Shown: piece after piece, positions 26,662 to 36,202 of the stretch | How positions within the stretch are numbered: position 1 is the stretch's first letter | Layout of the letters: each line of letters begins with the position of its first letter | Origin: an uncultured Paracoccaceae bacterium | Lineage (GTDB): Bacteria; Pseudomonadota; Alphaproteobacteria; Rhodobacterales; Rhodobacteraceae | Assembly (NCBI GenBank): GCA_947502145.1 | Contig: CANMYO010000003.1 | Span: forward strand, 372,001-436,000 | Length of the DNA stretch: 64,000 bases | Reading direction: 5' to 3' | The notes under the pieces: generated by a model | What the model was told of the DNA's origin: nothing | Seen by the model: only the letters and a program-made list of their open reading frames with translations | The model's database searches: none | Made by a program: the position numbers and the translations under genes

Positions 26662-27350
26662 TGTTGGGTCAGGCCGCATGGGCTGCGGTTTTTCTATCCC
26701 TGCAGGTCGCTGTTGTTGCGACCATTCTTGCCTTGCCATTTGCAATCTGGGTCGCACTGCTACTGGCGCGGCGACAATTTCGCGGCAAACAAGTGCTGAA
26801 CGGCCTTGTGCATTTGCCGCTGGTTCTGCCGCCTGTCGTGACAGGTTTCCTTTTGCTGGTGCTTTTCGGTGCCAATGGCTGGATCGGCAGCTGGTTGAAC
26901 GCGGTCTTTGGCATTACGTTGGCCTTTCGCTGGACCGGAGCCGCGCTTGCCGCCGCGGTCATGGCGTTTCCACTAATGGTGCGCGCGATCCGCCTTGCGA
27001 TTGAGGCGGTCGACCCTGGGCTGGATGAGGCAGCAACGACCTTGGGTGCTTCGCGCTTTCGCATTTTCAGAACGATAACATTGCCATTGATTGCCCCGGG
27101 CATCCTTGCCGGCGCCGTCCTGGGGTTTGCCAAAGCGCTGGGCGAGTTTGGCGCAACGATCACTTTTGTCGCGGCGATCCCCGGGCAGACCCAAACCATT
27201 CCATCTGCGATCTACGGCCTGCTGCAGGTTCCGGGACAAGAGCCAGCCGTCTGGGGGCTGGTATTGATCTCAATACTGCTGGCAATGGGGGCGTTGATTG
27301 CCAGTGAATGGCTGGCGGCACGAATGAAACGGCGGCAGGATGATGCTTGA
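26658..27350 (+). CDS. modB: Molybdate ABC transporter permease
   Basis: This 230-residue permease has five to six hydrophobic segments. The cytoplasmic EAA-loop reads DEAATTLGASRFRIFRTITL, followed by LIAPGILAGAVLGFAKALGE and FGATITFVAAIPGQTQTI, which are typical ModB sequences. It forms the inner-membrane channel driven by ModC. It overlaps modA at the start and modC at the end. Confidence 0.95.
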   Translation: MMLGQAAWAAVFLSLQVAVVATILALPFAIWVALLLARRQFRGKQVLNGLVHLPLVLPPVVTGFLLLVLFGANGWIGSWLNAVFGITLAFRWTGAALAAAVMAFPLMVRAIRLAIEAVDPGLDEAATTLGASRFRIFRTITLPLIAPGILAGAVLGFAKALGEFGATITFVAAIPGQTQTIPSAIYGLLQVPGQEPAVWGLVLISILLAMGALIASEWLAARMKRRQDDA

Positions 27351-28419
27351 AATCGTGGTCAAACATGCGCTCGGGGCGTTTTTGCTTGATGCCGCATTTA
27401 CTGCACCTGCGGGTGTGACCGCGATCTTTGGCACATCCGGCAGCGGCAAAACCAGCATTTTGCGCAGCGTGGCGGGGCTTTCGCCCATAGATCAAGGCCG
27501 GATCGCTGTCACAAACGATGTGCTTTATGATACGGCCAGTGGCGTGAATGTCGCGCCCCATCAGCGCCGCATCGGGTATGTGTTTCAGGACGCACGCCTG
27601 TTCCCGCACATGAGTGTTCGCCAAAACCTGCGATTTGGTGGCACCTTTGAGGAAGACCGCACCGTCAAACTGTTGGGCTTGGACAATATCCTCGACCGTC
27701 GTCCTGTTAACCTTTCGGGTGGCGAACAGCAGCGCGTAGCGATCGGGCGCGCTTTGATGAGCAACCCGCGGTTGCTGCTGCTCGATGAACCCCTTGCCAG
27801 CCTCGATGCGTTACGCAAAGCAGAGGTGCTGCCGTATCTTGAACGCCTGCGCGATGAGATGCGGCTGCCCATGCTCTATGTCAGTCATGACCTGTCAGAG
27901 GTGGCGCGACTGGCAACAACATTGGTGCTATTGGATCAGGGGCAAGTGCGCTGCGCCGGACCGCTGCAAGCCATGTTATCGGATCCCAAGCTGATGCCGC
28001 AGTTTGGCGTCCGCGCGGCAGGATCGGTCCTGCGGGCGACCGTGGCTGGGGTTGACGCCGATGATGCGCTGACGACATTGGATACAAGCGCGGGGCAGAT
28101 CATTTTGCCCGGCCAGTTGGGGGCGGTTGGACAGAAGCTGCGGTTGCGCATCATCGCGCAGGACGTGATTTTGGCGCAGGAAGCTCCGGCAAAAATCAGC
28201 GCCTTGAACGTATTGCCAGCCACGATTGCGCGGCTTGAAACGGGGCAGGGGCCGGGTGTTGCGGTGGTTCTGCAGGCCGGTGACGAACAAATTCTGGCGC
28301 GGGTGACGCGCCGTTCGGCTAAGGCAATGGGGCTGGCCGTCGGTCAGGACATATTTGCAATCATCAAGGCGACGGCGATTGCGCCGGCTGATGTCGGCCG
28401 CGCACGCAAGATGGATTGA
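27340..28419 (+). CDS. modC: Molybdate ABC transporter ATP-binding protein
   Basis: The product is 359 residues. The Walker A is GTSGSGKTS, the signature is NLSGGEQQRVAIGRAL, and the Walker B is LLLLDEPLASLD, followed by the switch histidine in YVSHDLSEVARLA. The C-terminal part (about 290-350) is the TOBE/Mop oxyanion-binding domain. It overlaps the modB end by 11 bases; a second ATG three bases later is an alternative start. The following CoxG-like gene fits a molybdenum-enzyme context. Confidence 0.96.
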   Translation: MMLEIVVKHALGAFLLDAAFTAPAGVTAIFGTSGSGKTSILRSVAGLSPIDQGRIAVTNDVLYDTASGVNVAPHQRRIGYVFQDARLFPHMSVRQNLRFGGTFEEDRTVKLLGLDNILDRRPVNLSGGEQQRVAIGRALMSNPRLLLLDEPLASLDALRKAEVLPYLERLRDEMRLPMLYVSHDLSEVARLATTLVLLDQGQVRCAGPLQAMLSDPKLMPQFGVRAAGSVLRATVAGVDADDALTTLDTSAGQIILPGQLGAVGQKLRLRIIAQDVILAQEAPAKISALNVLPATIARLETGQGPGVAVVLQAGDEQILARVTRRSAKAMGLAVGQDIFAIIKATAIAPADVGRARKMD

Positions 28420-28482
28420 ATGGATTGCCATTTCGCGCTGGGCAGCTAGGCTGCGCGGCGATGTATTTCAAAGGAAACGGCC

Positions 28483-28992
28483 ATGAAACTGAGCGATAGC
28501 CAAGTCATCAACGCTGATGCGGCGACCGTCTGGGCAGCGCTGCTGGATGCCGAGGTTTTGAAAGCCTGCGTTCCAGGCTGCACCGATATGTCGGGCGATG
28601 CTGACGCGGGTTTCAATGCGACCGTTGTGCAGAAGGTCGGCCCGGTCAAAGCCACGTTCAAAGGTGTGGTGACATTGTCCAATCGGGATGAACCAAATAG
28701 CCTGACCATCACCGGGGAAGGCAAGGGCGGCCCGGCCGGATTTGCCAAGGGGGGCGCTGACGTCCGGCTTGAAGATGCGGGCGACACCACCACCTTGCAC
28801 TATGATGTGGAGGCGAAAGTGGGTGGGAAGCTCGCCCAGCTTGGCAGCCGGATCATTGACGGGTTTGCCAAGAAGATGGCCGACGAATTCTTTACCAACT
28901 TCAAGACCGCGGTTGAGGGTCCTGCGGAGCCAGATGAAGATTCGGGTGACGACGCGCCCAAGGAAGGCTGGTTCAAGCGAATTACTGGCTAA
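28483..28992 (+). CDS. CoxG-like SRPBCC protein
   Basis: This 169-residue protein has AAAGGA before the ATG. It has the CoxG (CO dehydrogenase subunit G) pattern of the START/SRPBCC fold: VINADAATVWAALLDAEVLK, CVPGCTDM and VKATFKGVVTLS. A helix-rich tail follows (SRIIDGFAKKMADEFFTNF), then an acidic linker and a short basic end. CoxG proteins anchor or mature molybdenum hydroxylases at the membrane. No coxLMS genes are in the window, but it follows modABC, so a link to molybdenum enzymes is plausible. The substrate enzyme is unknown. Confidence 0.85.
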   Translation: MKLSDSQVINADAATVWAALLDAEVLKACVPGCTDMSGDADAGFNATVVQKVGPVKATFKGVVTLSNRDEPNSLTITGEGKGGPAGFAKGGADVRLEDAGDTTTLHYDVEAKVGGKLAQLGSRIIDGFAKKMADEFFTNFKTAVEGPAEPDEDSGDDAPKEGWFKRITG

Positions 28993-28998
28993 TACGAC

Positions 28999-30519
28999 AT
29001 GGCAAACCATCTTTATGACACATTGTTTGCGCCGCACGACTCCAGTGATGCGCCATTCTTCTATTGTCCCGGTCAGTCGACGCTAACCTACCGTGGGTTT
29101 CTGGCCCGTGCCGCCCAGTTCGCAGCGGCATTTGTGGACATGGGGTTGCTGCCCGGCGATCGGGTTGCTGCACAAATTGACAAATCAACGGATGCCGTCG
29201 CCGTCTATGTCGCCTGTGTCCGGGCCGGATTGATTTTCTTGCCGCTGAATGTCGGATATACGCCGACCGAGGTGTCGTATTTCCTGAATGACAGCGGCGC
29301 AAAGGTCTTTCTTTGCCCTGATACTGCACAAGCAGCGTTGTCGGCTGTCGCCGCCGCGACCGACGCGCAGCTTGTGACATTGAACAGGGATGGCACCGGC
29401 GAATTCGCCGACCGGGCGCGGACGATGGAAAGTGTTCCACCGGTTGCAAATCGTGGTCCTGATGATCTTGCGGCATTCCTTTACACCTCTGGCACGACAG
29501 GTCGCTCAAAAGGCGCAATGTTGAGCCACAAGAACCTGCTGTCCAATGCCGTTCTGCTGGCGAAAGAATGGCACTTTGAACCGCGCGACGTCTTGCTGCA
29601 CGCCTTGCCGATCTTCCACACGCATGGGCTGTTTGTAGCGATAAATACAGCAGCGACCGTTGGCAGTGCGCTGATATTTCATGAGAAATTCGATTCCGAC
29701 GCCTTGATCGGAGACATGCCGCAAGCAACCGTTATGATGGGAGTGCCAACGTTCTATTCCCGCTTGCTCGACAACCCTGATTTTACATCAGACGTGTCCC
29801 GCAACATGCGGTTGTTCATATCGGGCAGCGCGCCGATGTTGCCGGAAACGCATCGTCAGTTTGCCAAACGCACCGGCCATCGCATCCTTGAACGCTATGG
29901 CATGACCGAAACAAACATGAGCACATCCAACCCCTACAACGGCGAACGAAAGATTGGCACCGTTGGCCCCGCATTGCCCGGGGTAGAGTTGAAAATCACC
30001 GACCCCAAGACCGGGGCGGCGCTGCCACTGGGTGATATTGGCGTCATTGAAGTACGCGGAGACAATGTCTTTCAGGGCTATTGGCAGATGCCGGAGAAGA
30101 CAGCGGCAGAGCTCCGTGCGGATGGCTTCTTTATCACCGGTGATCTTGGTCATATGGATGCAGACGGGTACGTCACGATCGTTGGGCGCGACAAGGACCT
30201 TATTATTTCAGGCGGCTACAACGTTTACCCGAAAGAGGTCGAAAGCCTGATTGACGCGCAGCCCGATGTGCTTGAAAGCGCGGTCATTGGCGTACCAGAT
30301 TCCGATCTGGGCGAGGTACCGCTGGCGCTTATCGTCGCACGAGAGGGTATTACTCTCGATCTGGCCGGTTTGGCCGAGGCGATTGGCTCTGGGCTCGCGC
30401 GGTTCAAACAGCCCCGACAGTTCTTGCAGATCCCTGCACTGCCCCGCAACGCGATGGGTAAGGTGCAAAAGAATGTTTTGCGGGACAACTATGCCCGTCT
30501 GGCTGAAACTGTCAGCTGA
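28999..30519 (+). CDS. matB: Malonyl-CoA synthetase-like AMP-forming ligase
   Basis: The product is 506 residues of the ANL superfamily. The P-loop motif is LYTSGTTGRSKGAMLSHKN, A5 is ERYGMTETNMSTSNPYNGER, and A8 and A10 are GYVTIVGRDKDLIISGGYNV and RNAMGKVQKNVLR. The overall pattern, including the HALPIFHTHGLFVA and MGVPTFYSRLL segments, is that of bacterial malonyl-CoA synthetases, which activate malonate with ATP and CoA. No malonyl-CoA decarboxylase gene is visible here, so the fate of malonyl-CoA (fatty acid synthesis or decarboxylation elsewhere) is open. It starts six bases after the CoxG stop. Confidence 0.88.
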   Translation: MANHLYDTLFAPHDSSDAPFFYCPGQSTLTYRGFLARAAQFAAAFVDMGLLPGDRVAAQIDKSTDAVAVYVACVRAGLIFLPLNVGYTPTEVSYFLNDSGAKVFLCPDTAQAALSAVAAATDAQLVTLNRDGTGEFADRARTMESVPPVANRGPDDLAAFLYTSGTTGRSKGAMLSHKNLLSNAVLLAKEWHFEPRDVLLHALPIFHTHGLFVAINTAATVGSALIFHEKFDSDALIGDMPQATVMMGVPTFYSRLLDNPDFTSDVSRNMRLFISGSAPMLPETHRQFAKRTGHRILERYGMTETNMSTSNPYNGERKIGTVGPALPGVELKITDPKTGAALPLGDIGVIEVRGDNVFQGYWQMPEKTAAELRADGFFITGDLGHMDADGYVTIVGRDKDLIISGGYNVYPKEVESLIDAQPDVLESAVIGVPDSDLGEVPLALIVAREGITLDLAGLAEAIGSGLARFKQPRQFLQIPALPRNAMGKVQKNVLRDNYARLAETVS

Positions 30520-30522
30520 CCC

Positions 30523-31356
30523 ATGTCCCCCATACATTCAATTGACCCAACCCGCGATTGGGACGACGCTTTTGCCAATTCCGCCTATATTCCCGGCTCA
30601 GATGCTCTGCCCGAATCCTGGGCCTGTCGGGCTGCGGCTTACCGCGCGGCGCAAAACGTCACATGTGACCTGCCGTATGGCGACGGGGCGCGCGAAAGGT
30701 TTGATCTGGTCTGGCCAGCAGCACAGCCAAAGGGCTTGGCTGTCTTTGTGCATGGCGGTTATTGGCTGGACTTTGACAAGTCATACTGGACGCATTTTGC
30801 CGAAGGTGCCCGCGCCAATGGGTGGGCGGTCGCGGTGCCAAGCTACACGCTGGCGCCAGAGGCAGGGATTTCAACTATGGTGGTTCAGATCGGGCAGGCG
30901 ATCGGACAAGCCGCGCAGCAGGTCGCTGGTCCCATTCGGTTGTCCGGCCACTCTGCCGGGGGTCATTTGGTCAGCCGCATGATTTGCGATGATTCACCGC
31001 TCGATTTAAAGGTGCATGACCGCCTCGCGGAGGTCGTTGCGATTTCTGGCATTTACGATCTGCGCCCGCTGTTATTCACCCGCATGAACGACGCGCTGCA
31101 ACTTGATGCGGAGGCGGCAGCGGCGGAAAGCCCGGCACTGCAAAACCCGCAGGGATCACCGCGGCTAACCTGCTGGGTTGGCGGCGCTGAACGACCGGAA
31201 TTCATCAGGCAAGCCCGGCTGATGACCGATTCCTGGGTGAAAACAAGCGCGACGGTGAGCTGCGAGATTGACCCCGCGCGCCACCACTTTGATGTGATCG
31301 ACGCGCTGACTGATCCACATAGTGCCCTGACACAGCGGTTTGTCGGTAAAGAGTAG
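30523..31356 (+). CDS. Alpha/beta hydrolase, kynurenine-formamidase-like
   Basis: This 277-residue hydrolase starts three bases after matB. The HGGYW oxyanion motif (VFVHGGYWLDFDKSYWTHF) and the nucleophile elbow SGHSAGGHL are those of the carboxylesterase/kynurenine formamidase branch. The catalytic His is likely in DPARHHFDVID. The family hydrolyses N-formylkynurenine or esters. No kynurenine pathway genes adjoin. The product may act with the upstream acyl-CoA ligase on the same substrate pool, which is speculative. Confidence 0.85.
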   Translation: MSPIHSIDPTRDWDDAFANSAYIPGSDALPESWACRAAAYRAAQNVTCDLPYGDGARERFDLVWPAAQPKGLAVFVHGGYWLDFDKSYWTHFAEGARANGWAVAVPSYTLAPEAGISTMVVQIGQAIGQAAQQVAGPIRLSGHSAGGHLVSRMICDDSPLDLKVHDRLAEVVAISGIYDLRPLLFTRMNDALQLDAEAAAAESPALQNPQGSPRLTCWVGGAERPEFIRQARLMTDSWVKTSATVSCEIDPARHHFDVIDALTDPHSALTQRFVGKE

Positions 31357-31420
31357 ACCGGTGCCCACAAATCGCGCCCAAGGGACCGAAGACTTGATCA
31401 ACATATCAGGAGGATACCAA

Positions 31421-31495
31421 TGGCAGTCCCTAGGGGAATCGAACCCCTCTTTCCAGGTTGAAAACCTGGCGTCCTAACCGATAGACGAAGGGACC
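31421..31495 (-). tRNA. tRNA-Glu (anticodon UUC)
   Basis: The minus strand folds into a complete cloverleaf of 75 bases including an encoded CCA. The anticodon stem CCAGG/CCTGG holds the loop TTTTCAA with anticodon TTC, and the T arm AGGGG/CCCCT holds TTCGATT. The acceptor stem pairs GGTCCCT with AGGGACT, so position 1-72 is a G-U wobble, followed by discriminator G. The sequence agrees with bacterial glutamate tRNA. Confidence 0.97.
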
Positions 31496-31567
31496 GCACT
31501 TGGTGAGGCGCTTTTAGGCAAGCTGACACGCAAGGGCAAGAGGATTTTTGCACTGAAATTGCGAAAA

Positions 31568-33313
31568 TTAATTTGCCGGGGCTGCGTCTTCCAGTCGCAG
31601 TTGCGGGCGTTGGCGTCCTTGCCAGGTGTTCACCTCCAACCGGCCGGCCAAATGGAAACGCGCGCCGCCATGCTGGGTCAGCAGTGGCCCCATCGGCCCG
31701 TCCATCGCGCCAAACGCGATGGCGTCGATTCGCGCGCCCATGCCGTCCCCAAAGGTTACTTTCAGGTGGCCCTTGCCCACTTCCTTGGCAAAATGGATCT
31801 GACAATCGGGAAAGGCAAACCGCGGGGCAGGGGCACCGGCCCCAAAGGGGCCTGCGCGTTCGATCATTTCGATCAGTTCGACCGTGGCCGCGCCCGGCAT
31901 GAGAACGCCATCCAGGCGCAGGTCTGACGGGCCAAGTGCGCCAGCCCCCTGTTTGTCCAACAATTCCGCCAGTCGCGCCATGGCGGGCTCAAGCTTTTCG
32001 CGGCTGACCGTCAGGCCTGCGGCCATCTTGTGCCCGCCGCCCTTGATCAGCAGTCCTTCGGCGGCACATTTCTGAATCGCTGCACCCAGATCAATTCCGC
32101 TGACTGATCGGCCCGATCCCTTGCCGATGTCTTCGTCAAACCCGATCACAACTGCGGGTCGGTTGGTTGCTTCCTTCAGGCGGGCCGCGACGATTCCAAC
32201 AACACCGGGGTGCCAGCCGTCTGCGGCGGCCCAGACCAGCGGCGCATCCATGCCGCGTTCCTCGGCCTGTGCCAGTGCCAGATCACGCACCTCGGCCTCG
32301 ACCTCGCGCCGTTCGGTATTCAGCATGTCCAGCTTGTCGGCCAGATCGCGGGCTTCCTGGGCGTTGTCGGTCGCAAGCAGACGTGCGCCAAGGTCCGCCT
32401 TGCCAATTCGCCCGCCCGCATTAACGCGGGGGCCAAGCAGAAAGCCCAGATGGTAGGATGTCGGTTGCGTATCCAGCCCCGCAACGTCAGCCAGGGCCGT
32501 CAGCCCGACGCGGTCGCGTCGCGCCATCACTGCCAGGCCCTGCCGCACAAGGGCGCGGTTCACGCCAATCAACGGTGCCACGTCGGCGACAGTGGCAAGA
32601 CCGACAAGGTCAAGCATCGCCATCAGGTCAGGGCCTTTGACCCCATCGCCCTTCAGTTGCCGCCCCGCTTCGACCAGCATCAAAAAGACCACCGCCGCAG
32701 CACAAAGATGCGCCAATTCTCCGGTTTCGTCCTGCCGATTGGGATTCACGATTGCCAGTGCCGCGGGCAATGTTTCGCCGCCAAGGTGGTGATCCAGCAC
32801 GACGACATCTGCACCTTTCGCGGCTGCGATGGGCCCGTGGGACAGGGTGCCGCAATCGACACAAATGATCAGGTCATGATCCGCGGCCAGCTTGGCCATT
32901 GCCGTCTCATTGGGGCCATATCCCTCGTCGATACGGTCGGGTACGTAAAGTGTTGCGTGGCGTCCCATGTCGCGCAGCCAGACGATCAGCAGCGCGGCGG
33001 AGCTGCCGCCATCAACGTCGTAGTCGGCAAAAACGGCAATGCGTTGCCGGCTCCTGACGGCGAGGAGAAATCGCGCGGCGGCGGCTTCCATGTCGCGCAG
33101 GCTGCGCGGATCGGGCAGCAATTCGCGCAGCGTTGGCGACAGGAAACTTTCAGCGTTTTCAGGCGCGACGCCGCGCCGTACCAGCGTTCGGCACAGCGGT
33201 GCGGGTAATCCGGTGGCCTGTTCCATCGCTTCTGACAGGCGGCCCTCTTCGCCGGAGGGCCCAACCCAACGGCGCCCTGTCGCAGAGGCGTCCACTTTCA
33301 AGAATGATGGCAT
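31568..33313 (-). CDS. recJ: Single-stranded-DNA-specific exonuclease RecJ
   Basis: The ATG at 33313 has AAGGA upstream and is preferred to a GTG six codons earlier, giving 581 residues. DHH-phosphodiesterase motifs are visible: AVFADYDVDGGSSAALL, ICVDCGTLSHGPI, VVLDHHLGG and NPNRQDETGEL. The C-terminal DHHA1 motif is GGGHKMAAGLTV, followed by an OB fold. RecJ degrades single-stranded DNA 5' to 3' in recombination, base-excision and mismatch repair. It is the last gene of the hom-glpX-recJ series, an order I know from Rhodobacterales. Confidence 0.96.
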   Translation of the reverse strand: MPSFLKVDASATGRRWVGPSGEEGRLSEAMEQATGLPAPLCRTLVRRGVAPENAESFLSPTLRELLPDPRSLRDMEAAAARFLLAVRSRQRIAVFADYDVDGGSSAALLIVWLRDMGRHATLYVPDRIDEGYGPNETAMAKLAADHDLIICVDCGTLSHGPIAAAKGADVVVLDHHLGGETLPAALAIVNPNRQDETGELAHLCAAAVVFLMLVEAGRQLKGDGVKGPDLMAMLDLVGLATVADVAPLIGVNRALVRQGLAVMARRDRVGLTALADVAGLDTQPTSYHLGFLLGPRVNAGGRIGKADLGARLLATDNAQEARDLADKLDMLNTERREVEAEVRDLALAQAEERGMDAPLVWAAADGWHPGVVGIVAARLKEATNRPAVVIGFDEDIGKGSGRSVSGIDLGAAIQKCAAEGLLIKGGGHKMAAGLTVSREKLEPAMARLAELLDKQGAGALGPSDLRLDGVLMPGAATVELIEMIERAGPFGAGAPAPRFAFPDCQIHFAKEVGKGHLKVTFGDGMGARIDAIAFGAMDGPMGPLLTQHGGARFHLAGRLEVNTWQGRQRPQLRLEDAAPAN

Positions 33314-33403
33314 ATCTGGCGTGTCCTTCACTGACAGCCACTATATCGGGTGGGGTGCGGACTGACCACACCCCATTCATTCATCATTGCACGCCCGTCT
33401 GAC

Positions 33404-34369
33404 CTAGCTGACCGGATTGCGATACCGCATGTGCCGGACAGAGCCGGTCTTTGAGCGCATCAGGATGGTTTCCGCTGTCACAAAGCCAATTTCGCGTTTG
33501 ATGCCGGGCAAGAGCGACCCGTCGGTAACGCCGGTCGCGGCGAAAATAACGTCGCCGGTGACCATGTCGTCGCGCGTGTAGACCCGATCAAAATTGGTGA
33601 TCCCGGCTTTGCTGGCGCGGCCTTTTTCATCTTCGTTGCGGAAGATCAACTTGCCAAAGATCTGCCCGCCCATACACTTTAGCGCCGCTGCGGCCAGCAC
33701 ACCCTCGGGCGCGCCGCCAGACCCCATGTACATGTCGATGCCGGTTTTGGTCGGCTCTGCGCAATGCATGACCCCGGCGACATCGCCGTCGGTAATCATC
33801 CGGATCGCAGCCCCGGTCGAGCGCAGTTCCGCAATCATGTCTTCGTGGCGGGGACGTTCCAGCACGCAGACAGTGATGTCCTCGGTTGAACAGCCCTTTG
33901 CGGCCGCAAGGGCCGAGACCCGCTCCGACGGGGACATGGTCAGCGTGACAACTCCAGCCTTGTAGCCGGGGCCAATCGCCAGTTTGTCCATGTAGACGTC
34001 AGGGGCATGCAACATCGACCCGCGCGGGCCCATAGCGATCACCGCAAGTGCGTTTGGCATGTCCTTGGCGGTCAGTGTTGTGCCTTCCAGCGGATCCAGG
34101 GCGATATCCACACCGGGGCCGCTGCCAGTGCCGACTTCTTCGCCGATATAGAGCATCGGGGCTTCGTCGCGCTCGCCTTCTCCGATCACAACCGTACCAG
34201 CAATGTCGAGCTTGTTGAGCTGTGTGCGCATTGCGTCAACGGCGGCCTGATCGGCGGCCTTTTCGTCACCGCGTCCGATCAGCGGGGCGCAGGCAATGGC
34301 CGCCGCCTCAGATACGCGGGCAAGGCCCAAGGACAGATTGCGGTCGTTGAAATCAGGTGCTTTGGGCAT
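33404..34369 (-). CDS. glpX: Class II fructose-1,6-bisphosphatase
   Basis: The ATG at 34369 has an AAGGA site and gives 321 residues. GlpX signatures are visible: RNLSLGLARVSEAAAIA, VVIGEGERDEAPMLYIGE, DIALDPLEGTTL and the GSGGAPEGVLAAAALKCMGG segment. It hydrolyses fructose-1,6-bisphosphate in gluconeogenesis; some homologues also use sedoheptulose bisphosphate. It sits between hom and recJ on the same strand. Confidence 0.96.
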   Translation of the reverse strand: MPKAPDFNDRNLSLGLARVSEAAAIACAPLIGRGDEKAADQAAVDAMRTQLNKLDIAGTVVIGEGERDEAPMLYIGEEVGTGSGPGVDIALDPLEGTTLTAKDMPNALAVIAMGPRGSMLHAPDVYMDKLAIGPGYKAGVVTLTMSPSERVSALAAAKGCSTEDITVCVLERPRHEDMIAELRSTGAAIRMITDGDVAGVMHCAEPTKTGIDMYMGSGGAPEGVLAAAALKCMGGQIFGKLIFRNEDEKGRASKAGITNFDRVYTRDDMVTGDVIFAATGVTDGSLLPGIKREIGFVTAETILMRSKTGSVRHMRYRNPVS

Positions 34370-34457
34370 TGGGAATCCTTGCAATGTTTGTCCGACCTAA
34401 ACCCTGCAAACCAAGTCATGACAAGGCTGTTAGCGCTAATATGTCAGTGTCTTCGCC

Positions 34458-35744
34458 TCAAACCGCTTCGATTCGAATGGCGACAGGGGCGCTGGCTACG
34501 ACGCGGGTGTCGTCAAATCCGGCGATGGCTTCGTCCAGTGCCGCGCGGGTGGTCTTGTGGGTGACGATCAGGACGGGGGCCGCCGTTTCGGCGTGGTCAT
34601 ATTGGCGCATCCGGTCGATTGAAATCCCGGCATCGCCAAGGACGGCGGCGACCTTGGCCAATGCCCCCGGTTTATCCAAAAGCTCCATGCGCAGATAATA
34701 GGGGGCCGGAACGGCTGCGCGCGCAGCACGCGCCTTGCGCAAACTGACGGCAGGCTGACCAAAGACCGGGCCACGGGTGCCCCGCGCCAGATCCATCACA
34801 TCGCCCATCACCGCGCTTGCAGTGGGGCCCTCGCCAGCACCGGGGCCGCGCAAAACGATCTGATTGATCGCGTCACCTTCGAGCACAACCATGTTGGTTC
34901 CACCTTCAAGCTGCCCAAGCGGCGAATGATCCGGAACAAGGCAAGGCGACATGCGTTGTTCCAAACCACGGCCGGTCATCTGCGCGACGCCCAACAGTTT
35001 GATTTTGAACCCCATATCCGCAGCACGCTTGATGTCTTCGATCGTGACCGACCCGATACCTTCAAGTTCGACATTGGGGAAATCAACCTGGGTGCCAAAG
35101 GCAATTGCCGACAACAGCGCCAGTTTATGCCCCGCATCGATACCGCCAACATCAAGCTCCGGGTCCGCCTCAAGATAGCCAAGTTGGTTGGCTTCCTCAA
35201 AGACCTCTTCGTAGGACAGCCCGGCATCTTCCATCCGGGTCAGGATATAATTGCAGCTGCCATTCATTACCCCAATCACGCGAGAGATCTCGTTTCCGGC
35301 GAGACCCTCAGTCAGGCTTTTGATCACTGGAATGCCACCGGCGACGGCAGCCTCGAACCGAATTGCGCAGCCTTTGGCCTCGGCGGCTTCGGCGAGGGAT
35401 TGACCATGAATGGCCAAAAGGGCCTTGTTGGCGCTGACGACATCCTTACCTGCCGCAATTGCGGCTTCGGTTGCGGATTTGGCCGGACCAGACTCACCAC
35501 CCATCAGTTCGACAAATACATCGACGTCCGCGCGCTTGGCCAATGCGACGGGATCGTCTTCCCAGTCATAGCCGGACAGGTCGACATCGCGGTTTTTCGT
35601 TCGCGACCGCGCTGAGACGGCAGTGATGGTGATAGGGCGGCCTGCGCGGGTCGCAAGGAGATCGCCGTGTTGCTGGACAATCTTGACCACGCCGGTGCCA
35701 ACGGTCCCCAGTCCGGCAATGCCAAGGCGCAGTGGATCAGTCAT
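34458..35744 (-). CDS. hom: Homoserine dehydrogenase
   Basis: The ATG at 35744, with GGAG seven bases upstream, gives 428 residues. The N-terminal NAD(P) motif is GIAGLGTVGTGVV. The family signature follows as VAGGIPVIKSLTEGLAGNEI and GVMNGSCNYIL. The C-terminal ACT domain (about 350-425, GALAKVAAVLGDAGISIDRM) confers feedback regulation. It reduces aspartate semialdehyde to homoserine for threonine and methionine. It is first in the hom-glpX-recJ series; the aspartate kinase is encoded at 21075-22313. Confidence 0.97.
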   Translation of the reverse strand: MTDPLRLGIAGLGTVGTGVVKIVQQHGDLLATRAGRPITITAVSARSRTKNRDVDLSGYDWEDDPVALAKRADVDVFVELMGGESGPAKSATEAAIAAGKDVVSANKALLAIHGQSLAEAAEAKGCAIRFEAAVAGGIPVIKSLTEGLAGNEISRVIGVMNGSCNYILTRMEDAGLSYEEVFEEANQLGYLEADPELDVGGIDAGHKLALLSAIAFGTQVDFPNVELEGIGSVTIEDIKRAADMGFKIKLLGVAQMTGRGLEQRMSPCLVPDHSPLGQLEGGTNMVVLEGDAINQIVLRGPGAGEGPTASAVMGDVMDLARGTRGPVFGQPAVSLRKARAARAAVPAPYYLRMELLDKPGALAKVAAVLGDAGISIDRMRQYDHAETAAPVLIVTHKTTRAALDEAIAGFDDTRVVASAPVAIRIEAV

Positions 35745-35800
35745 GGGGTGGCTCCGCAATCTGTGTGAATCTTCGTGGGTCTGTTAGCGAAATCGTGCAC

Positions 35801-36097
35801 CTACCGCAACGGCGCAACCGCAACACCGGTTCGCATGCGCGCGCGTGATGCGGAATTGATCACCGGTTGGCGCAGTCGCGCAGCGCGCGCATTCAGGGCC
35901 GCAACACGCGCGTCGATCTCGGCCAGATTGACCGCAGTGATCGGGTCAGAAGCGGTCGCCCGTGCCAACAAGGGCCCCAAAGGCACCAGATCGGGGTAGG
36001 GGGCAGCGGCAGCGGCGGCACTTATACGGTTGTCGAGTACGGGAAACGCGGTGCAGGCGCTGAGGCAAAACAGGGCAAGGATGGTGATGCGGGCCAC
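35801..36097 (-). CDS. Small putative lipoprotein
   Basis: A GTG at 36097 gives 98 residues starting VARITILALFCLSACTAF. This is a short lipoprotein signal with the lipobox LSAC at the cleavage Cys (residue 15). The mature part is Ala-rich, with PYPDLVPLGPLL and a helical AEIDARVAALNARAARLR stretch. No domain is recognised. It lies between hom and the divergent TetR gene. A longer frame to 36217 exists but would bury the signal peptide, so I prefer the short form. Presumably envelope-attached; function unknown. Confidence 0.65.
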   Translation of the reverse strand: MARITILALFCLSACTAFPVLDNRISAAAAAAPYPDLVPLGPLLARATASDPITAVNLAEIDARVAALNARAARLRQPVINSASRARMRTGVAVAPLR

Positions 36098-36202
36098 GGC
36101 GCTATCCGAAAAAGTGTCTTTGGCACCATACGCGCACGCGATTGCCCTGCACAAGCCAGCATGGGGCTTTCCAAATGAACACCCGTTCAGTAACGCTAAG
36201 CC

